Source: Dioscorea cayenensis subsp. rotundata
Taxonomy: Eukaryota; Streptophyta; Magnoliopsida; Dioscoreales; Dioscoreaceae
Length of the DNA: 64,000 nucleotides
Reading direction: 5' to 3'
Assembly (NCBI RefSeq): GCF_009730915.1
Contig: NC_052489.1
Coordinates: 26,157,916-26,221,915 of the forward strand
The notes beneath the pieces are model-generated. The model was not told the origin of the DNA and ran no database searches. It saw only the letters and a list, made by a program, of their open reading frames with translations. Within the stretch, counting starts at the first letter, position 1. Each line of letters begins with the position of its first letter. Shown piece after piece: positions 47,210 through 60,390 of this stretch. The position numbers and the translations under genes were made by a program.

Positions 47210-48638
47210 AGTGGAGAAGGGATGGAGAAGTTAGGAGGAGGATGTGTGTTAGAGAGGAGAAGAAACATAGCAAGTGGTCATATCTTTATCTTGTTAATGA
47301 TGTAAGCCTTTTGGGCATGTTAAGGAAGGGTCCATGGTGTTGTCATCTGCACAGAAACTCATGAGGATGAAATGACAAGAATGCCATGCCATTGGTTTAT
47401 TAGGATTGAGTGGGAAAGGAATGGCTAAAAGTCTTAACACTTGTTATCATTCGTCTTGCAAGTTGCAAGTGCATGCATTTGTCAAACTTAGAGAAGATCA
47501 TTATAGTAATAATGTATAAAGTGATTGAAAGTTCATTGTGAAACTATATTATGGAGATGAATTATATAAGTTTCAAAACAATATCATGAGGGACTTAGCT
47601 TTCATCTTTTAAATCAACAATGGCTTCTAGTGCTGGTTCCCTGCCATTTGGCATCTTTATGTGTTGCATGTAACCAGCTTTTGGAGAGAATAACAGAGGA
47701 CCAGAATAAGGGAACCGAGGATGGTGAGTAACTGTAGTAATGGGTTGGTCTGTTAATGTCTTTGAATTTTCTTTTTTCCTATTGTAGAACATGGAACATG
47801 GCCGGTGATCTTTCTTTTCTGAAACTTTTTGCATGTGTATCTCCTATTTTAAATTTATACCTCAAGAATACATATGCAATACTCTTGGGTTTTGAGGGGT
47901 ATAAAAGTCATTATATTTTTTTGGAAAAAAAAAAGAGACTTTTATGAATGTGTGGACACATGTACGAGAAGTCAAGGACTGGTAGAACTCCATTTGTCTT
48001 ATGTACTGTATACCATTAATTGCTCAACTTGGTACAACAGAGTCAATTAAATTTGTTAATGTTTGATAGTGCCATTGCTTTTCAAGCCTTATCAAGTCTT
48101 TTTTTTCTGTGAGCTAAACACCACCAATAATTTATAACAGAAGTCTTGTTTATAGACTTTTGTAAATCCAGGCCAATCTGAAAGCTGAACAGGTTCAACA
48201 ACAGGAACATGGATGAAAGAAACAGAATGAAAAAGACAAAAACGTTTTGTTGGTTACCTGAATGGAATCTTCACAGTGATGATTGTGTGGTGTTTGTTCC
48301 TTTAACATGTCAAGTTCATGCCTACAGAAAACCATTAAAAATGCAGCTACTTGAAGGAATTTTCCTGTGGCTTCCGTCAAGTCTCTTCTGCGGATCATAA
48401 TGCTGCAACTTTAAGAGAATGATCAAGTTTCAGTAGTTTTCATAATAGCTTTTCATTCAGAATCAAACCCCCCAGCCAGTTTGGCATTGGGTTGCACTGT
48501 TATGACATATTTGCCAATTAGAAACTGTTACAAGCTGCCACATTTACAGTGAAGTCATGGTAGAGATAAAAGCAAAAATCCTGACACACAAGCATCACTA
48601 GATTGTCAATATACATCCACAAAATCTATAATTCTTCA
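47210..48638. other. Spacer between cysteine-rich protein and PBL8-like kinase genes
   Basis: Should hold the promoter of the cysteine-rich gene on the left and the 3' untranslated region of the kinase on the right. Open frames near 47595-47834 and 48195-48400 are short and unrecognised. Confidence 0.4.
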
Positions 48639-51600
48639 TCACACCCTGCATGGGGTGATCGGACTAGGGGAGCATTTTGGGCTAGGACTAGACCTACAAC
48701 TCATATTGTTATTACCAGAAAATCTTCGGTGCATTCGATAGTCGGGGAGGCTGTCAAGTATTGGTGTATGAGCTGACCCTTTGCTTGCACTACTGCATTG
48801 TAAGGGCTCAAGAGTCTCCACAACATCACTCATGAGGGGTCTTGCCTTCGGGTTCTGGCTTAGACAGTAGTATGCCAAGCTGCAGGCTTTCTGGGCAGCT
48901 CTCACGGAGTATTGGTCTTCAAGCCGGGGGTCGATTATCTGCAGCATTTTCTTCTTGTCATTGAGCTTCGGACGTGTCCAATCAACCAGGCTCTGTTCCT
49001 TGCTAGGCCGGGTCTTGTCCACAGACTTACGGCCGGTCAAGAGCTCAAGAAGTACAACACCAAAACTGTAGACGTCACTCCTTGCAGTCAGACGACCTGT
49101 TTGTGAATTGCAGGATCCAATATCAGACATTATTTTTTATCCTGTTCAACTACCAAAATATCTAATGTAACAGGTTTGGTACACTAAAGGTGTTCTTTGC
49201 TTCCCAGAAACAATTACAATAGATACTAAAATTGGCATCCTGTTTTATGATGAAGTCTAAAACTAATTTGCTTGCATGAACATGGGATAATGTAAAGGAT
49301 TCGCCATTGGGAAAATTAATATCGGGTTCATATCAATAAACCACTAATTAGCCGAATAGATCTTCAGCAAAATTATTAACAGATTAGAATGATAAATCCT
49401 ACCAAGTTGGGAGATTGTACCTGTCATCACATACTCAGGTGCCGCATAACCATAAGTTCCCATCACCCTTGTTGATACATGGGTCTCGTCTCCCTGAGGG
49501 CCAGCTTTTGCAAGTCCAAAGTCAGAAAGCTTAGCAGTATAATCCTGTGAAGAAATAGAGAAGTAACACAGGGTCAGAAGGTACAGTTCTGTCTCCAATT
49601 TACCAATAATGTGGAGGTAAGACACCACCATTGAGGAAAAGAAACAAAGGAATTAAAACAAGAATCCACTTAACAGAGTCCAACAAGATATTGGAAGTCT
49701 TAAAGTCTCGGTAGATGACAGGCCTTTCAGCATTATGAAGGAAAGCAAGCCCTTTGGCAGCCCCAAGTGCAATCATCATCCTTGTCGCCCAAGATAATGG
49801 AGCAGCTGTCTCTGAAATCCTCAAGCAAAATAATACAAGTTACACATAAATTTACACCTTAGAATCACACACACACACAGAGGATCCGCCACTTTGGAAG
49901 AGCGAAGCAAAAAAGTAATAATAATAATAATAGAAAGAAAATTTATCTGTCAATATCAACATACAGGAAACTTTATAATCATCAGTAAATAACAGATGAA
50001 AGCATATTTTCCTAACATTATAGACAACTCAAGGTCTATGATTGACAATTTTAGTCGGTAAATGCCTAGAAGATAAACTGATGCTATAAAAATAAAAAGC
50101 GGTCACCAGCACAAACTGTAGGTGATGCTATAAATTATGACAGAAAGAAAAAGAGAGGTGAGGCTACATACTTCGAAACAAGTGGTTCTCAAGGCTGCCT
50201 CGGAACATGAATTCATAAACAAGTAACCTGTGAACATCTTCACAACAATATCCAATCAGCTTCACTAGATTAGGATGCCTCAGCTGTCCTAGAAAATTAA
50301 CCTCCGTCTGGGAAACATACCAATTGGAAACACACATACAAATTCTCAGAAAATAATGATACAACATGACAAAAAAATGATAGTTTATCTTTTTCATAAA
50401 GATTATTCAGTAAGGTCCATGTCTTGGATGTGTCTCATGGGATGTTACTATCCCTCTGGATTTCAGATAGAATATCTAAGTTCACATGGCTCATGCTGAT
50501 ATAGCAGGACAAAAATTCATAAGGCTGGTATTAAAATAAAATTTCATAAGCTTCAGAAAGACAGATTATTTAAAAATATTTAGAAAAAGGGAAGGTCTGT
50601 ATAAAAGCAGGAACAAGTAGGTCCTCCCATATTTTACTATAGTGACTCCATGCTCACATGAGCTAACTGCTAACAAAGATATTTATTCAAGTCAATTGTC
50701 AACCAGCATAATTGCACATATGCTCACTATAAAGTAAAATAATTCTGCAATATTTAGATAGACAGATAAATTTTAAAAATGAAACAATGCAAATGCATCG
50801 TTAATTTTGGCTGATCTCTAGCAGATGTGTCAACCACAAGTCAGAGTGACCCTTCATTAATTTTCTACACAATTATAGCCAAGGTCCACTTGCTTGAGGC
50901 AGTGACACATGCACCCAGATAAGGGATGGATGATGATATAATTAAATTGTTGCAAACTGGAGCATGCAATATACAACTACCAAGCAAGACAGAGAGATTC
51001 ACTGTAACATGCTCCAACTTTGAATGGCATCTGGAGCTATGCCTATTGCCCCATAGGAAGATTTTTGAGAGAATATGAAAAATAAAGTTCAAGTAGGATA
51101 AGTTCATTTTATGATCACTCAAAACAAAAGAATAGTCTAAAGCAGAATTTTTTGAGAATAGCATAACCCTAAAGAAAAGGAAAATTCTCATCCTCCAGAC
51201 TAGCCCTGGCAGCATGGGAGTCTACAATGGAGCAGAATGCTAAACTAAATAGGACCACAAAGAAGGAATTGCCTAATTTCCCTTGAGGTAAGAAGAAACA
51301 GACAAGCAATTGACTTATAAACTAGATCATGAGAAGCCGACCAATCAGTGCAGCCTAAAGCAGAGTATACAGCTGGTGAGAATCTAATATTTATAAAATA
51401 GAAACAAAACTATGTTTAAAAATAAAATAAAATAAATAAAAATTCTTACAAGCCATTCTCTGTGACCTTGAAGTCCATCCTTGTTTAAGACCTTAACAGC
51501 GACAGGAAGAGACTTGAGGCCAACCCTCACATTCTCATTAATGTATCCCTTATACACAGTTCCGAAGCCTCCTTCACCAAGAACATAATCTGACCGAAAA

Positions 51601-52453
51601 CTCTTTGTGATAGTTTCAAGCTCAAACAATGTGAAAGCAATCACATTGGTGTATATGGAGATGTTCCTTGAATCTTCGATGACTCGTGGGGTTGAGGGAT
51701 CACTTAAGTCTGAGAAAGAGCGGTTGTGCTTCCTCTCAGATGGTGTGCTCTTAACAGGTAGCTGGAAAATATGAAGTTGCTGAACTGCCAACCATCCAGT
51801 TCATACAAAACAAGAATCCATTTTCAGTTGAAGAACTTGTTGGACAAACCAGACCCAATAGATTCAAGCATATGAGTGAGATTAAGAATGTCATACTGAA
51901 ACCATGTTGGATTAACACCTAAAACTGCTAGAAACAATGCACATTCAAATGATCCTACTGCTCATTTATCAGATTAAGCTGCAATTTCATCCCCAAAAAC
52001 AGATCTTGCATTACAATTTCAAAACAAGTGGTTCTCATAAAACAATAGCAATGGCATCCAATCAAAATCTACGCAAAGATTCAAAGGCAAACAATGCAAA
52101 CAAAAATATTAAAAAAAATATAAAGCTAAACACTTTCCATTAAAAATAAGAATCAAAACCATCAACAAAGCCAGAAACAAAGACCTCAACACCAGAATAC
52201 TCAAATTCTATAGTTCCACCAGTTACCAAACAAAGAAAGCACCAGGGAAAAAAAAACCAATTTTTAGTGGAGTCCACATCTCAAAATCCTCACTTGATAA
52301 AGCCAGTCAAAAATCCCATCAAAACACAACCCAAACAAGTAAAAGAAGAAGAAGAAAAAAAAAACTAAAAACTAAAAAAGCAAAGACAAAAAAATCACCT
52401 TGGGCGTGCGCGGCAGCTACAGCAGACTCTTCCCTGGTTCCACAGTTGCCCAT
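48639..52453 (-). CDS. PBL8: Receptor-like cytoplasmic kinase VII, PBL8-like
   Basis: Membrane-tethered Ser/Thr kinase acting downstream of cell-surface receptors in immune signalling. Six exons (52453-52399, 51784-51450, 50307-50172, 49811-49675, 49544-49421, 49096-48639) splice in frame to 414 aa. The start MGNCGTREE carries Gly2 for myristoylation and Cys4 for palmitoylation, typical of this family and found only by adding the small first exon. Motifs: [12 protein letters not shown] (41-52), [14 protein letters not shown]-loop GEGGFGTV (88-95), VAVK with Lys116, [11 protein letters not shown] with Asp211, DFG at 229-231, an activation segment [20 protein letters not shown], and [16 protein letters not shown]. 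The C-tail is Ser/Pro-rich. The whole follows Arabidopsis PBL8 (At5g01020) closely from memory. A long first intron (614 bp). No disruption. Confidence 0.95.
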
Positions 52454-52570
52454 CCTGCAAACCCTCTCTCATTCTTCGCGTCAGCTACCAAAGAGCAAGA
52501 AAGAAAGCAGGCATGCTCAACTCCAAAGGCAGAGACTTTATACAAGTATTATCTATCTCTCTATCCATAT

Positions 52571-52573
<3 letters not shown>

Positions 52574-52635
<62 letters not shown>
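52574..52635. repeat. (GT)n(GA)n microsatellite upstream of PBL8-like gene
   Basis: About 13 GT then 16 GA units, 120-180 bp before the ATG. On the gene strand it reads (TC)n(AC)n. Such CT/GA tracts are frequent in plant core promoters and leaders. Confidence 0.92.
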
Positions 52636-52638
<3 letters not shown>

Positions 52639-52639
52639 A

Positions 52640-54389
52640 TGAGCATGAACAAGAACATGAGGGGAGTGTGAAGGGAGAGGGGGAGTAAAGGTTCGAGCAG
52701 GACAAACAGAAGAATCATGTGAGTTCATGTACCATACTGCCCCTACTCTGTCTTGTACCAAATTAACACAATCATAATCATAAACGTATCAACCAAACTC
52801 ACCCAAAAACATTCCCAACCAACCCCCTCTTGCCTCTTGCCATGTTAATATCAAATTTATTTCATAATAGATCCAAAATTATTTCCCGGAAACCACTGAA
52901 GTGTATTGAAATATTAATTTTATATTTATGTATCTTTTAAAGTCCCTTAAATAAAAGGTGTTTATTATTTATTTGTCAAAAATAAAAAAATAATTCTAAT
53001 TTATCTTTCTAATATATAATTTGAATTTCATAATAGCATTTATCCTATTTTTATTTTATTTGATAAAATGAAATTAAATATTTCAAGTAATAGATAAAAA
53101 ACTAGGAAAAATTTTTTGAATGAAAAACTCAATAGCTTCCTTGTAGTAGAAGAGTTGGTATTTTATTTTTTTTTCTCTTAAGTTAAAAGTTATTCTGTGC
53201 AAGTTTCTCAAAAATAAATAAATAAATAATTATTATATAATGATTTATTATTAAAAATGAGTGTGAAATATAATAGGTACAGAAAATAATAGAAAAAGTT
53301 ATAATTATTTAAAATATTCATTATAAATAATAGTATAAGCTGAATTTTTTTTTTGGGAATTTGACCGGACATTAATTATTGTTGATGAATTATTATTGAG
53401 TTAAAAGAAATTATTAAAAATATAACCCACTTCAAAAATGCTATTTTATTGTACCTTTTTAATATAAAACGATGCAGTATTATTGAGTTAATAGAAAAAC
53501 AGTCATAACCCACTTCAAAAAATGGCTAATAATTATTATTGTCTGAAAATAGAATTCAATGTCATTTAAGTCATTTTCTTTAATTAAAAAATAAAAATAA
53601 AAACCGTAAAATTACATGTGGACCTTACTCTTCACTAAAGAAAACCAAAAGAAAAGCTGTAACCTTTCAGTGATAATAGAGTTGATTAGATTACTGCACA
53701 AACAAATCCAACCAGAAAACTTTATATTGAAAATTATAATCTAAACCGGTGGATTTTTCTTAGCTTCTTTAGTAGCTTTCTTGTGACCAGAATGTCAATT
53801 TTTTTGTTTAAAAAAAAAAAGAAAAATAGAGGACTTGAATTTACTGAAAAGCCCTTCTTATGGTCTTTTTACTTTTTAGTTCTTATTGGATGCGCACGGG
53901 TCACACGCGCAATTGGATGCATTAGCCACGGCATCCGCACTGGGTTGTAGCCATTTGAGGATAAGTCAATTATCTCTCTATTTATATCTTAAAAACATCA
54001 TTTTTTTTTTTATTTTCTTCTTTATTTTTTTGCACAACCTCGAGATTTAAGCATGCATATAAACCATAAATTATAATAACATATAATAATATATTTTAAA
54101 TAGAGTGCTTGTCATTTAATATCAATATTTATTTATTTATTTATTTATTATATATCTGATTATATATGTATATATATATAGTATAAAGATAAAGATATTA
54201 ATCATGTTTAGATACATGAAAGCTCACTTTGTTTTTTTTTGTCACATCTTTTCAACTAATAATAGTTTTATCTATTTTATAAAAAAATAATTATTATTAT
54301 TATTTATTTTGAGTGTCTTATTAACGGGAGAAATTAACAAAAATTACATTCGTAATTCATGAAAGAATGTAAATAGGAAAGTGATGTAC
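52640..54389. other. Upstream region of the PBL8-like gene and AT-rich spacer
   Basis: The first few hundred bases should be the kinase promoter. The rest is AT-rich with TTTA and TATATA repeats. No gene recognised. Confidence 0.4.
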
Positions 54390-54404
54390 AGATTACATCA
54401 AAGT

Positions 54405-55728
54405 AATCTGTGCAAGATTCTTCTGGAGGACGCCGTGCCCAAAGAAAATGATTTTGTTTAACTGGTTAGCTTGGAAGAATAGGATCCTCACTATGGATGT
54501 TCTAGCCAATAGGAGTTGTAATCACCTCCCCGACGGCTACCTGTGTCCTGTGTAACTCTGTAATTGAGAAGGAGGATCATCTCTTCTTGCAATGTTTGGT
54601 TGCTAGACAAGTGTGGGCATACTTTGTGAGCCTTCTGCGTCTACCGGATTCTCCTGGGTCACTGCAGGAGATTTGGGGGGTTGGAGAACTTTGATGCAAG
54701 CGAACATTAGGGATGTTGGGGAATTAGTTGCTAAAGCAATTGTGTGGAATATTTGGCTTGCTAGAAATGATTGTATCTTTAATGCCAATTGCTTGCCTAC
54801 ACATGATCTCATTTTGAAAATTGACCGTGTGTTGTTGTCCTGGTTCTCTTCAGTTCCCGAGGGTGCGAGGGAGACGATGGAGGATCCTATTGCATTGATT
54901 CGACAGAGTCCGGAGGCCCTTGGGATCAGTGGGCTGGAGACTGGAGGCGATCCACCTCCAGGGGCAGATCAAGTATATCTCACCAGCTAGTCTGTTTTGT
55001 TGTGTATGGCTCATATACACAAGTAAACTACCAGATGTGGGAACGGAGTGGAGTGGCGTGACAACATCTGTCATATTGTGGGAGCATCAGTTTGATAGGT
55101 TGAGTGCGGGGGAAACGCCCCGCGGTAGGATACAAGGGTAATTTGTATTTTGTTAGGATTATGATTTGATAATCTTGTAATTTGTATCCGGATAGGATTT
55201 GTATCCGGATAGGTTTAAAATATGGATATGTTTAGAATCCAGATAGGGTTAGGATCCAAATAGGTTTGTATTTGGATAAATTTAGGTTTTTACCTATAAA
55301 TATTTGTAACCCTAGTCTTTTGTCTCAACCGTGAGGAGAGACAAGTGAATAAGAGGATTACGGCTGCTCCACTCCCGAGGACGTAGGCACATTGCCGAAC
55401 CTCGTAAATCTTGTGTGCTTTTATTGTCTCATTGCTCTCTTGATTTCCCTTGCGGATCCTCTATTTTACCTAACTATTTTCTTAACATGTTTCTGGTGGG
55501 GTGCTGAGGATCCCATGTTGGTCCTCATTTTGTGGTTGTCGTTTTGGTGTTTCTTCTGTTAGGTTTTATGCCATTTCTCGTGGTGTTCTGTTGTGTCTTT
55601 CTGTAGGAGCTTGCGCTTCATTTGTATCATGGCTCTCCTTTTGTTTAATTGAAGTGATTTATCCACCTTTTCAAAAAAATAAAAAATAATAAAAAATAAA
55701 AAATAATAAATAAAAAATAAAAGAAAGA
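54405..55728 (+). mobile_element. 5'-truncated L1-like LINE with exact 15-bp target duplication
   Basis: AGATTACATCAAAGT flanks it at 54390-54404 and 55729-55743. It encodes the tail of a LINE reverse transcriptase (decayed zinc-binding part, then AKAIVWNIWLARNDCIFNAN and LILKIDRVLLSWFSS) to a stop at 54990, then a 3' region split by a Copia solo LTR, ending GAAGTGATTTATCCACC plus a long A/T-rich tail. Same family as 33575-34265. Confidence 0.9.
55151..55487 (+). mobile_element. Copia-type solo LTR (337 bp) nested in the LINE
   Basis: TGTTAGG at the left and CTTAACA at the right are inverted ends. It contains tandem ATCCGGATAGG-type repeats, a TATAAATA box (55295), and the GGACGTAGGCACATTGCC / GAACCTCGTAAATCTTGTG signature typical of plant Copia R/U5 regions. 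I find no clear target duplication (flanks TATTT and TGTTT), so borders or history may be more complex; 55020-55150 may also belong to the insertion. Confidence 0.7.
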
Positions 55729-55743
55729 AGATTACATCAAAGT

Positions 55744-57029
55744 CTTTCCCAAGCTTTGGTTGGTAAGTCCACCCTAAACAAAGTCAACTTGTGCATCAAT
55801 TTAGTGACCAATAACATTATAATTGCAAGGTGGAAAAAAGATATATCAACTTGCAAAGAATCTTCACATATAAAGTAATAATTAATTGGTTTACTTCACT
55901 AATTAATTAATTACTTAATTACATGTCTCCACTGTTTTGGTTGAGCAACAAAAAATACATCTACTTTCCTCCAATGAAATGCTAGAGGAGCACTACTTTG
56001 CCTCCACTCTAACTAACGATTCTGTTTAAATAAACATTAGTTATTCGATTACATATATATATATATATACGGATATAGATGTTTTTAATTAATTTTTTTT
56101 TGTTGAAATTTTTTTCGTTAGAAAAAATGCTTAATATTATTATTTTTCTTAAAATAAAAATGGATATTGGTTATATATAACGTCTAAAGTTAGGATAATT
56201 AAACTTATAAAATTAAAAGGCAAAAAAAAAAAATTCTTTAATTGAACATACTTACATTCATATTTTTCTTATCTTTAAACAAATAACCATGATTATTTAT
56301 TGGCACACTTATAATCTAAATGAGTCGTGAATGTCTAAACAGATACATATGATATCTGAGTGATATATTTAAAATATGACTAAATAATAGATACTTTTTA
56401 TGTACATCTGATATTTTAGCCGTGGATGTCTCTAAATATGTATACCTAAATAAGTAGTAGATGTCTCAAATGAGTACATATAAAATTTGAGCATGTGATA
56501 AACATTTTAATATGTTGAGCAAATAGATTGAAAATTGTGATGAATCTACATGCAATTTGAGCAAATAATGGAAGGCTCCAATTGGAGAGTACAATTTATG
56601 TTCTTTATCAACATTTTAACCACCAAGCCTCCTAGACCGGCTTCTATTTGTTTTTATTCTTATTCATCCTTAAACTTTAATCATCAAGCTATTTTAGACT
56701 CATTTATTTCTCTTCCTTCTTCCTTATCATCACCCTCTTAACTCGTGCAAAAAGCATGGGTATTATTAATGAAGTTATACAATAAAAATAAAAATGAAAA
56801 AAAAGAACATCACTAAAGAGAAGGACAAATGCTCGAATATAAGAAAAAAAAAAGAACAATAACAACAAGAAAAGGAACATGTATAAAAACACATAGGAGA
56901 AGGAAAGCATAAAAAAAAAAATGAGAAAAATAAAAATAAAAAGAGTTGAAGACAATTTTAATATAATATAAGATCTAAAAAAATTAATTTAATTTCTACA
57001 ACTTCTAAAAGCAATAGTAATAAAATTAG
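55744..57029. other. Intergenic, AT-rich
   Basis: Long A and T runs, a (TA)n tract near 56053. No gene recognised. Confidence 0.4.
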
Positions 57030-57045
57030 CGTTTGTTGACCACTT

Positions 57046-57274
57046 TTTTTTTTTTAATAATAGACGACAAACGCCCTTTTTTTATGAATATAAACAGTAC
57101 TAAACAGTACTGGAACCCGGATGTACAATATATATACAGTATAAGAATAGTATAGGAATCCCGGGTGAACAGTGTATGAACAGTATGTGGAACAGTACTG
57201 TTGGGGGAGAGATTTGAACCCATGACCTCTCCCTTATATTTTGATATCATACCATTGGGCTATCCAATGGTTGA
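57046..57274 (-). mobile_element. tRNA-derived SINE with target duplication
   Basis: On the minus strand: A box TAGCCCAATGG, B box GGGTTCAAATCTC (both near consensus), a body with repeated ACTGTTC/ATACTGT motifs, and a tail GTCGTCTATTATT plus A run. Flanks CG(T/C)TTGTTGACCACTT (57030-57045 and 57275-57290) match at 15 of 16 positions. It is too long and internally unlike a tRNA gene. Confidence 0.88.
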
Positions 57275-57290
57275 CGCTTGTTGACCACTT

Positions 57291-59203
57291 CAATTATCTA
57301 AAAGACCCATTGTAAATGTTGAAAAAAATGTAAATCTTTTTTCCTTAAAAAAGAAATACAAGGATGCATTTTTTTTTTTGGGGAACAAGGACTCTAAGCT
57401 AATAATAAACTCATTAATTCACCTCAGAGTTTCCAATAGATTAATTACTTTCAAAATATTTGAATGAAATATTTTTGAATTCAAAGGCTAATATATGCTT
57501 AAGTAACTATGAGCATTGTTTATTTGAATACACAAGTATATCTGGATCTAATTGATAAAGCCATTTTTTTTAAAAAGAAGAAAATAGACATTTCATCAAA
57601 GAAATGGATGAAAATACACCATTTAAAGGACAATATGGTTTGAAGATGCCATTGGAATTCAACATTAATTGTTGGGTGTCAAGTTGCTTTCATGACATAC
57701 ACAGACCCAACCACTATTTGAGAGCAAAATTGGGACCTATCTTTGATAGCAATTCTTCTCCTGTCTTCTTTTTAATATAAATATAGACAAAACACGTATT
57801 TGAATTTTGATGCCTAACTTAAAAAGGAAATAAAATGCTTACTCTTATGTTACAATGGATGATAACGATTTCTTTTATTAATTTTTGCAAATAAATAACG
57901 TACGAGATATTGAACTCTAAGCTCAACAAAAATCAATACTAATAGGGATGATATTTAATCAAGAGTTTCTAAAATCATGCTGTCAATGGTTTGAGAAGAA
58001 GAAGTGATACCTCTTTATTTAATTTTTCCAAAATTTAGCATGTTATCTTTTGGATTCATTTGATTATATTGCATTAAAAGATGATTGCAGTTAATTAGGT
58101 GCAAGGTCAATTAAGTAGCTGACCAATCACAAGTCCTGGGCCCATAGTGCATGTGAGTACATTATTTTGCTTCTTCATTGTATGTGTTTGAATGTGAGAA
58201 GCCAACAAATAGACACATCAATATTGTTCTGTAGCTAATTGAAGTTTTTGACTCATTTTGTTTAAAATTTCAAATGCGATCTGATGAAGATGGCCTCTTT
58301 ATGATTGGTGATATGATTTAAGTATATCTTTGATTCATCTGCCAGTGTGTTCATGCATTCACTGATTCACCTGTAAATTTTTTTTTTCCTTCTCAGAAGA
58401 AAGATATGGCAAAGCATTATTTTCAAGTAACATTAATGAAAAAATTAAATGAAAATGACTTGGGTTACCAGCTGCCTCTTGGCATATATTACTACTAAAT
58501 CCTTTATATAGAGTGTTTATTTCAAAAAAATTATAGATCAAACCTTAAGACCCACATAAAATGAGAGCATACGCGCTTGTTGAGCTTGTAGTTGCGCTCC
58601 ACACCTGTCATTGACTTTCTTTACACGGAAAATATTTGTTGTCTCTTTGTAAAAACTCTTGATTAAATAATCAATTTTAATAATGTGGTATCATCTCTAC
58701 AGTAGCCGAGTAATAAAATACTTGATTTCCCTGTGCAAAATCGAGGGTGGGTTTTTTTTTTATTACAATATGGGCAAACACGCCAAATACATACATATTT
58801 TTTATTATTACATATCAATTATACATTGGCAGTGAGTCAAACTCTTCATGCACCTCCTATGTAGGAGTCAAATGTCTTAATTGCTATAATATTGACATCA
58901 TAGTAGATAGCTTATCTATGTTATTTATATATATATAAAAATATGTGTAAAGTTGCTTGTATATTTTGTTTAAGAAAATTAACATGATAGTTCATATGGA
59001 ATTGGAAAATAAATTCAAGGTTTTATTTATTTATTTCTTTTTTATAAATGTGGAGTAGCCCCATAATTGAATCATCAAATTTTGAGTTAAAAAAAAAAAT
59101 TACTAATTCTGCTTTTGTGGAAATTTATTTTTTTTAGTAGTGTTTCAACTCAACTTATTTAAAATGAGCACAAACTAAATTTATTTTTTTCCTTTGGTGA
59201 TAT
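57291..59203. other. Intergenic, AT-rich
   Basis: No recognisable gene or transposon; short open frames only. Confidence 0.4.
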
Positions 59204-59212
59204 AAAATTATT

Positions 59213-59707
59213 GATTTAATTGCCATATAGGTCCCTGTAATTATGTACTTTCTGCCCTTTTAGTCCTTGTAATACTTTTAGGTACATTTAAGTCCTCATA
59301 TTTGATCGAGTTGAGACTTTCTAGTCCGCGACATAGATGGCGTTAACTTTGCCGTTTCTTTTGCGCCGACGTGACTTTTTTTATTATGAAATTGGGGGAC
59401 TAAAAAGTCCCAAATCGATCAAATATGAGGACTAAATTAGACCTAACTGCAAATGTGACTTTTTTTATTACGAGATAGGGGGACTAAAAAGTCCCAACTC
59501 GATCAAATACAAAGACTTAATTGTACCTAACAACAAATATTTAAAACATGCCAGCTTAAAAGAAACGGCGAAGATAACGCCATCTCCGCCTCAGACTCGA
59601 AAGTCCCAACTCGATCAAATATGAGGACTTAAATGTATCTAAAAGTATTACAATGACTAAAAAGGCAGAAAGTACACAATTACATGGACTTATATGGCAA
59701 TTATACC
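59213..59707. mobile_element. Mutator-type miniature element (495 bp, long TIRs)
   Basis: Exact 9-bp flanks AAAATTATT (59204-59212 and 59708-59716) fit a Mutator-type target duplication. Terminal inverted repeats of about 100 bp begin GATTTAATTGCCATATAGG (left) and GGTATAATTGCCATATAAG (right, minus strand) and stay alignable to GAGTTGGGACTTTC. The inner part repeats GGGGGACTAAAAAGTCCCAA twice, itself a near-palindrome. No coding capacity. Confidence 0.92.
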
Positions 59708-59716
59708 AAAATTATT

Positions 59717-60092
59717 TTATCTTTTTAATTTATTTTTAAAAATTTTCTATTTTGTTTTTCTTTGGATGATGGCATGGCAGATTTTTTTAAAATAATTATA
59801 AATAAGTCATCAATCTTTAATCATTGTCTTAGAAGGAATTGAATGCTCAATTTTATTATTTGAGAAGGAAATGAACGACACGGCGTTGATTCATTTTTAT
59901 TAAAAAAATTAATAATATAGTTAATTAAGCAAAGGTACAATTAGAATTTTCATAATTTAAAATCCGGTGGTCGTACGTCCCCGGGGGACAACCGCGGTGC
60001 TGATGCAAGCCTTGTCGCAACGTACCAAGTGCCATCCAATGTTGCGTGTACGGCTGATGTGGACGTGAAGGTTGTTATCGAGATTAGTACTG
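59717..60092. other. Spacer between two related miniature elements
   Basis: Contains a GC-richer patch (59965-60075) with no recognised function. Confidence 0.35.
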
Positions 60093-60101
60093 TATTATAT
60101 A

Positions 60102-60390
60102 GGTTTAATTGCTATACAGACTTTTATAATTGTGTATTTTTTATATTTTTAATTATTATAATATTTTTAAATATAATTAAATTTTAATATTTAGTAGAGT
60201 TGGATCATTTTAATTCGTGGTGCAAATGAGCAAGTATAAATTATAAGGATTTAATTATTCCTAAAAATATTGGAGCGGACTAATATGATCTAACTCAATT
60301 AAATATAAAAAATTAATTATACCTATAAATATTAAAAGAACTAAAAGACAAGAAATACACAATTATAAAGATTTATACAACAATTAAACC
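60102..60390. mobile_element. Mutator-type miniature element (289 bp), same family
   Basis: Exact 9-bp flanks TATTATATA (60093-60101 and 60391-60399). Inverted repeats begin GGTTTAATTGCTATACAGAC (left) and GGTTTAATTGTTGTATAAAT (right, minus strand) and remain alignable for over 100 bp. The shared GGTTTAATTGCNATA end and AATTGTGTA(C/T)TTT block link it to 59213-59707, but it is older or more AT-converted. Confidence 0.88.

Noticed and set aside
46773-47273. 166-codon unspliced frame for the cysteine-rich protein
   Set aside because: It reads through a (TA)n intron and lacks a signal peptide; the spliced 112-aa form has both exons in phase and a secretion signal.
52400-52761. Open frames rich in CVCV, ERER or SLSL
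   Set aside because: Translations of the (GT)n(GA)n microsatellite and the PBL8 first exon in wrong frames.
57180-57274. tRNA gene suggested by A and B boxes
   Set aside because: No cloverleaf-compatible acceptor stem that I can find; the body, A tail and target duplication show a SINE.
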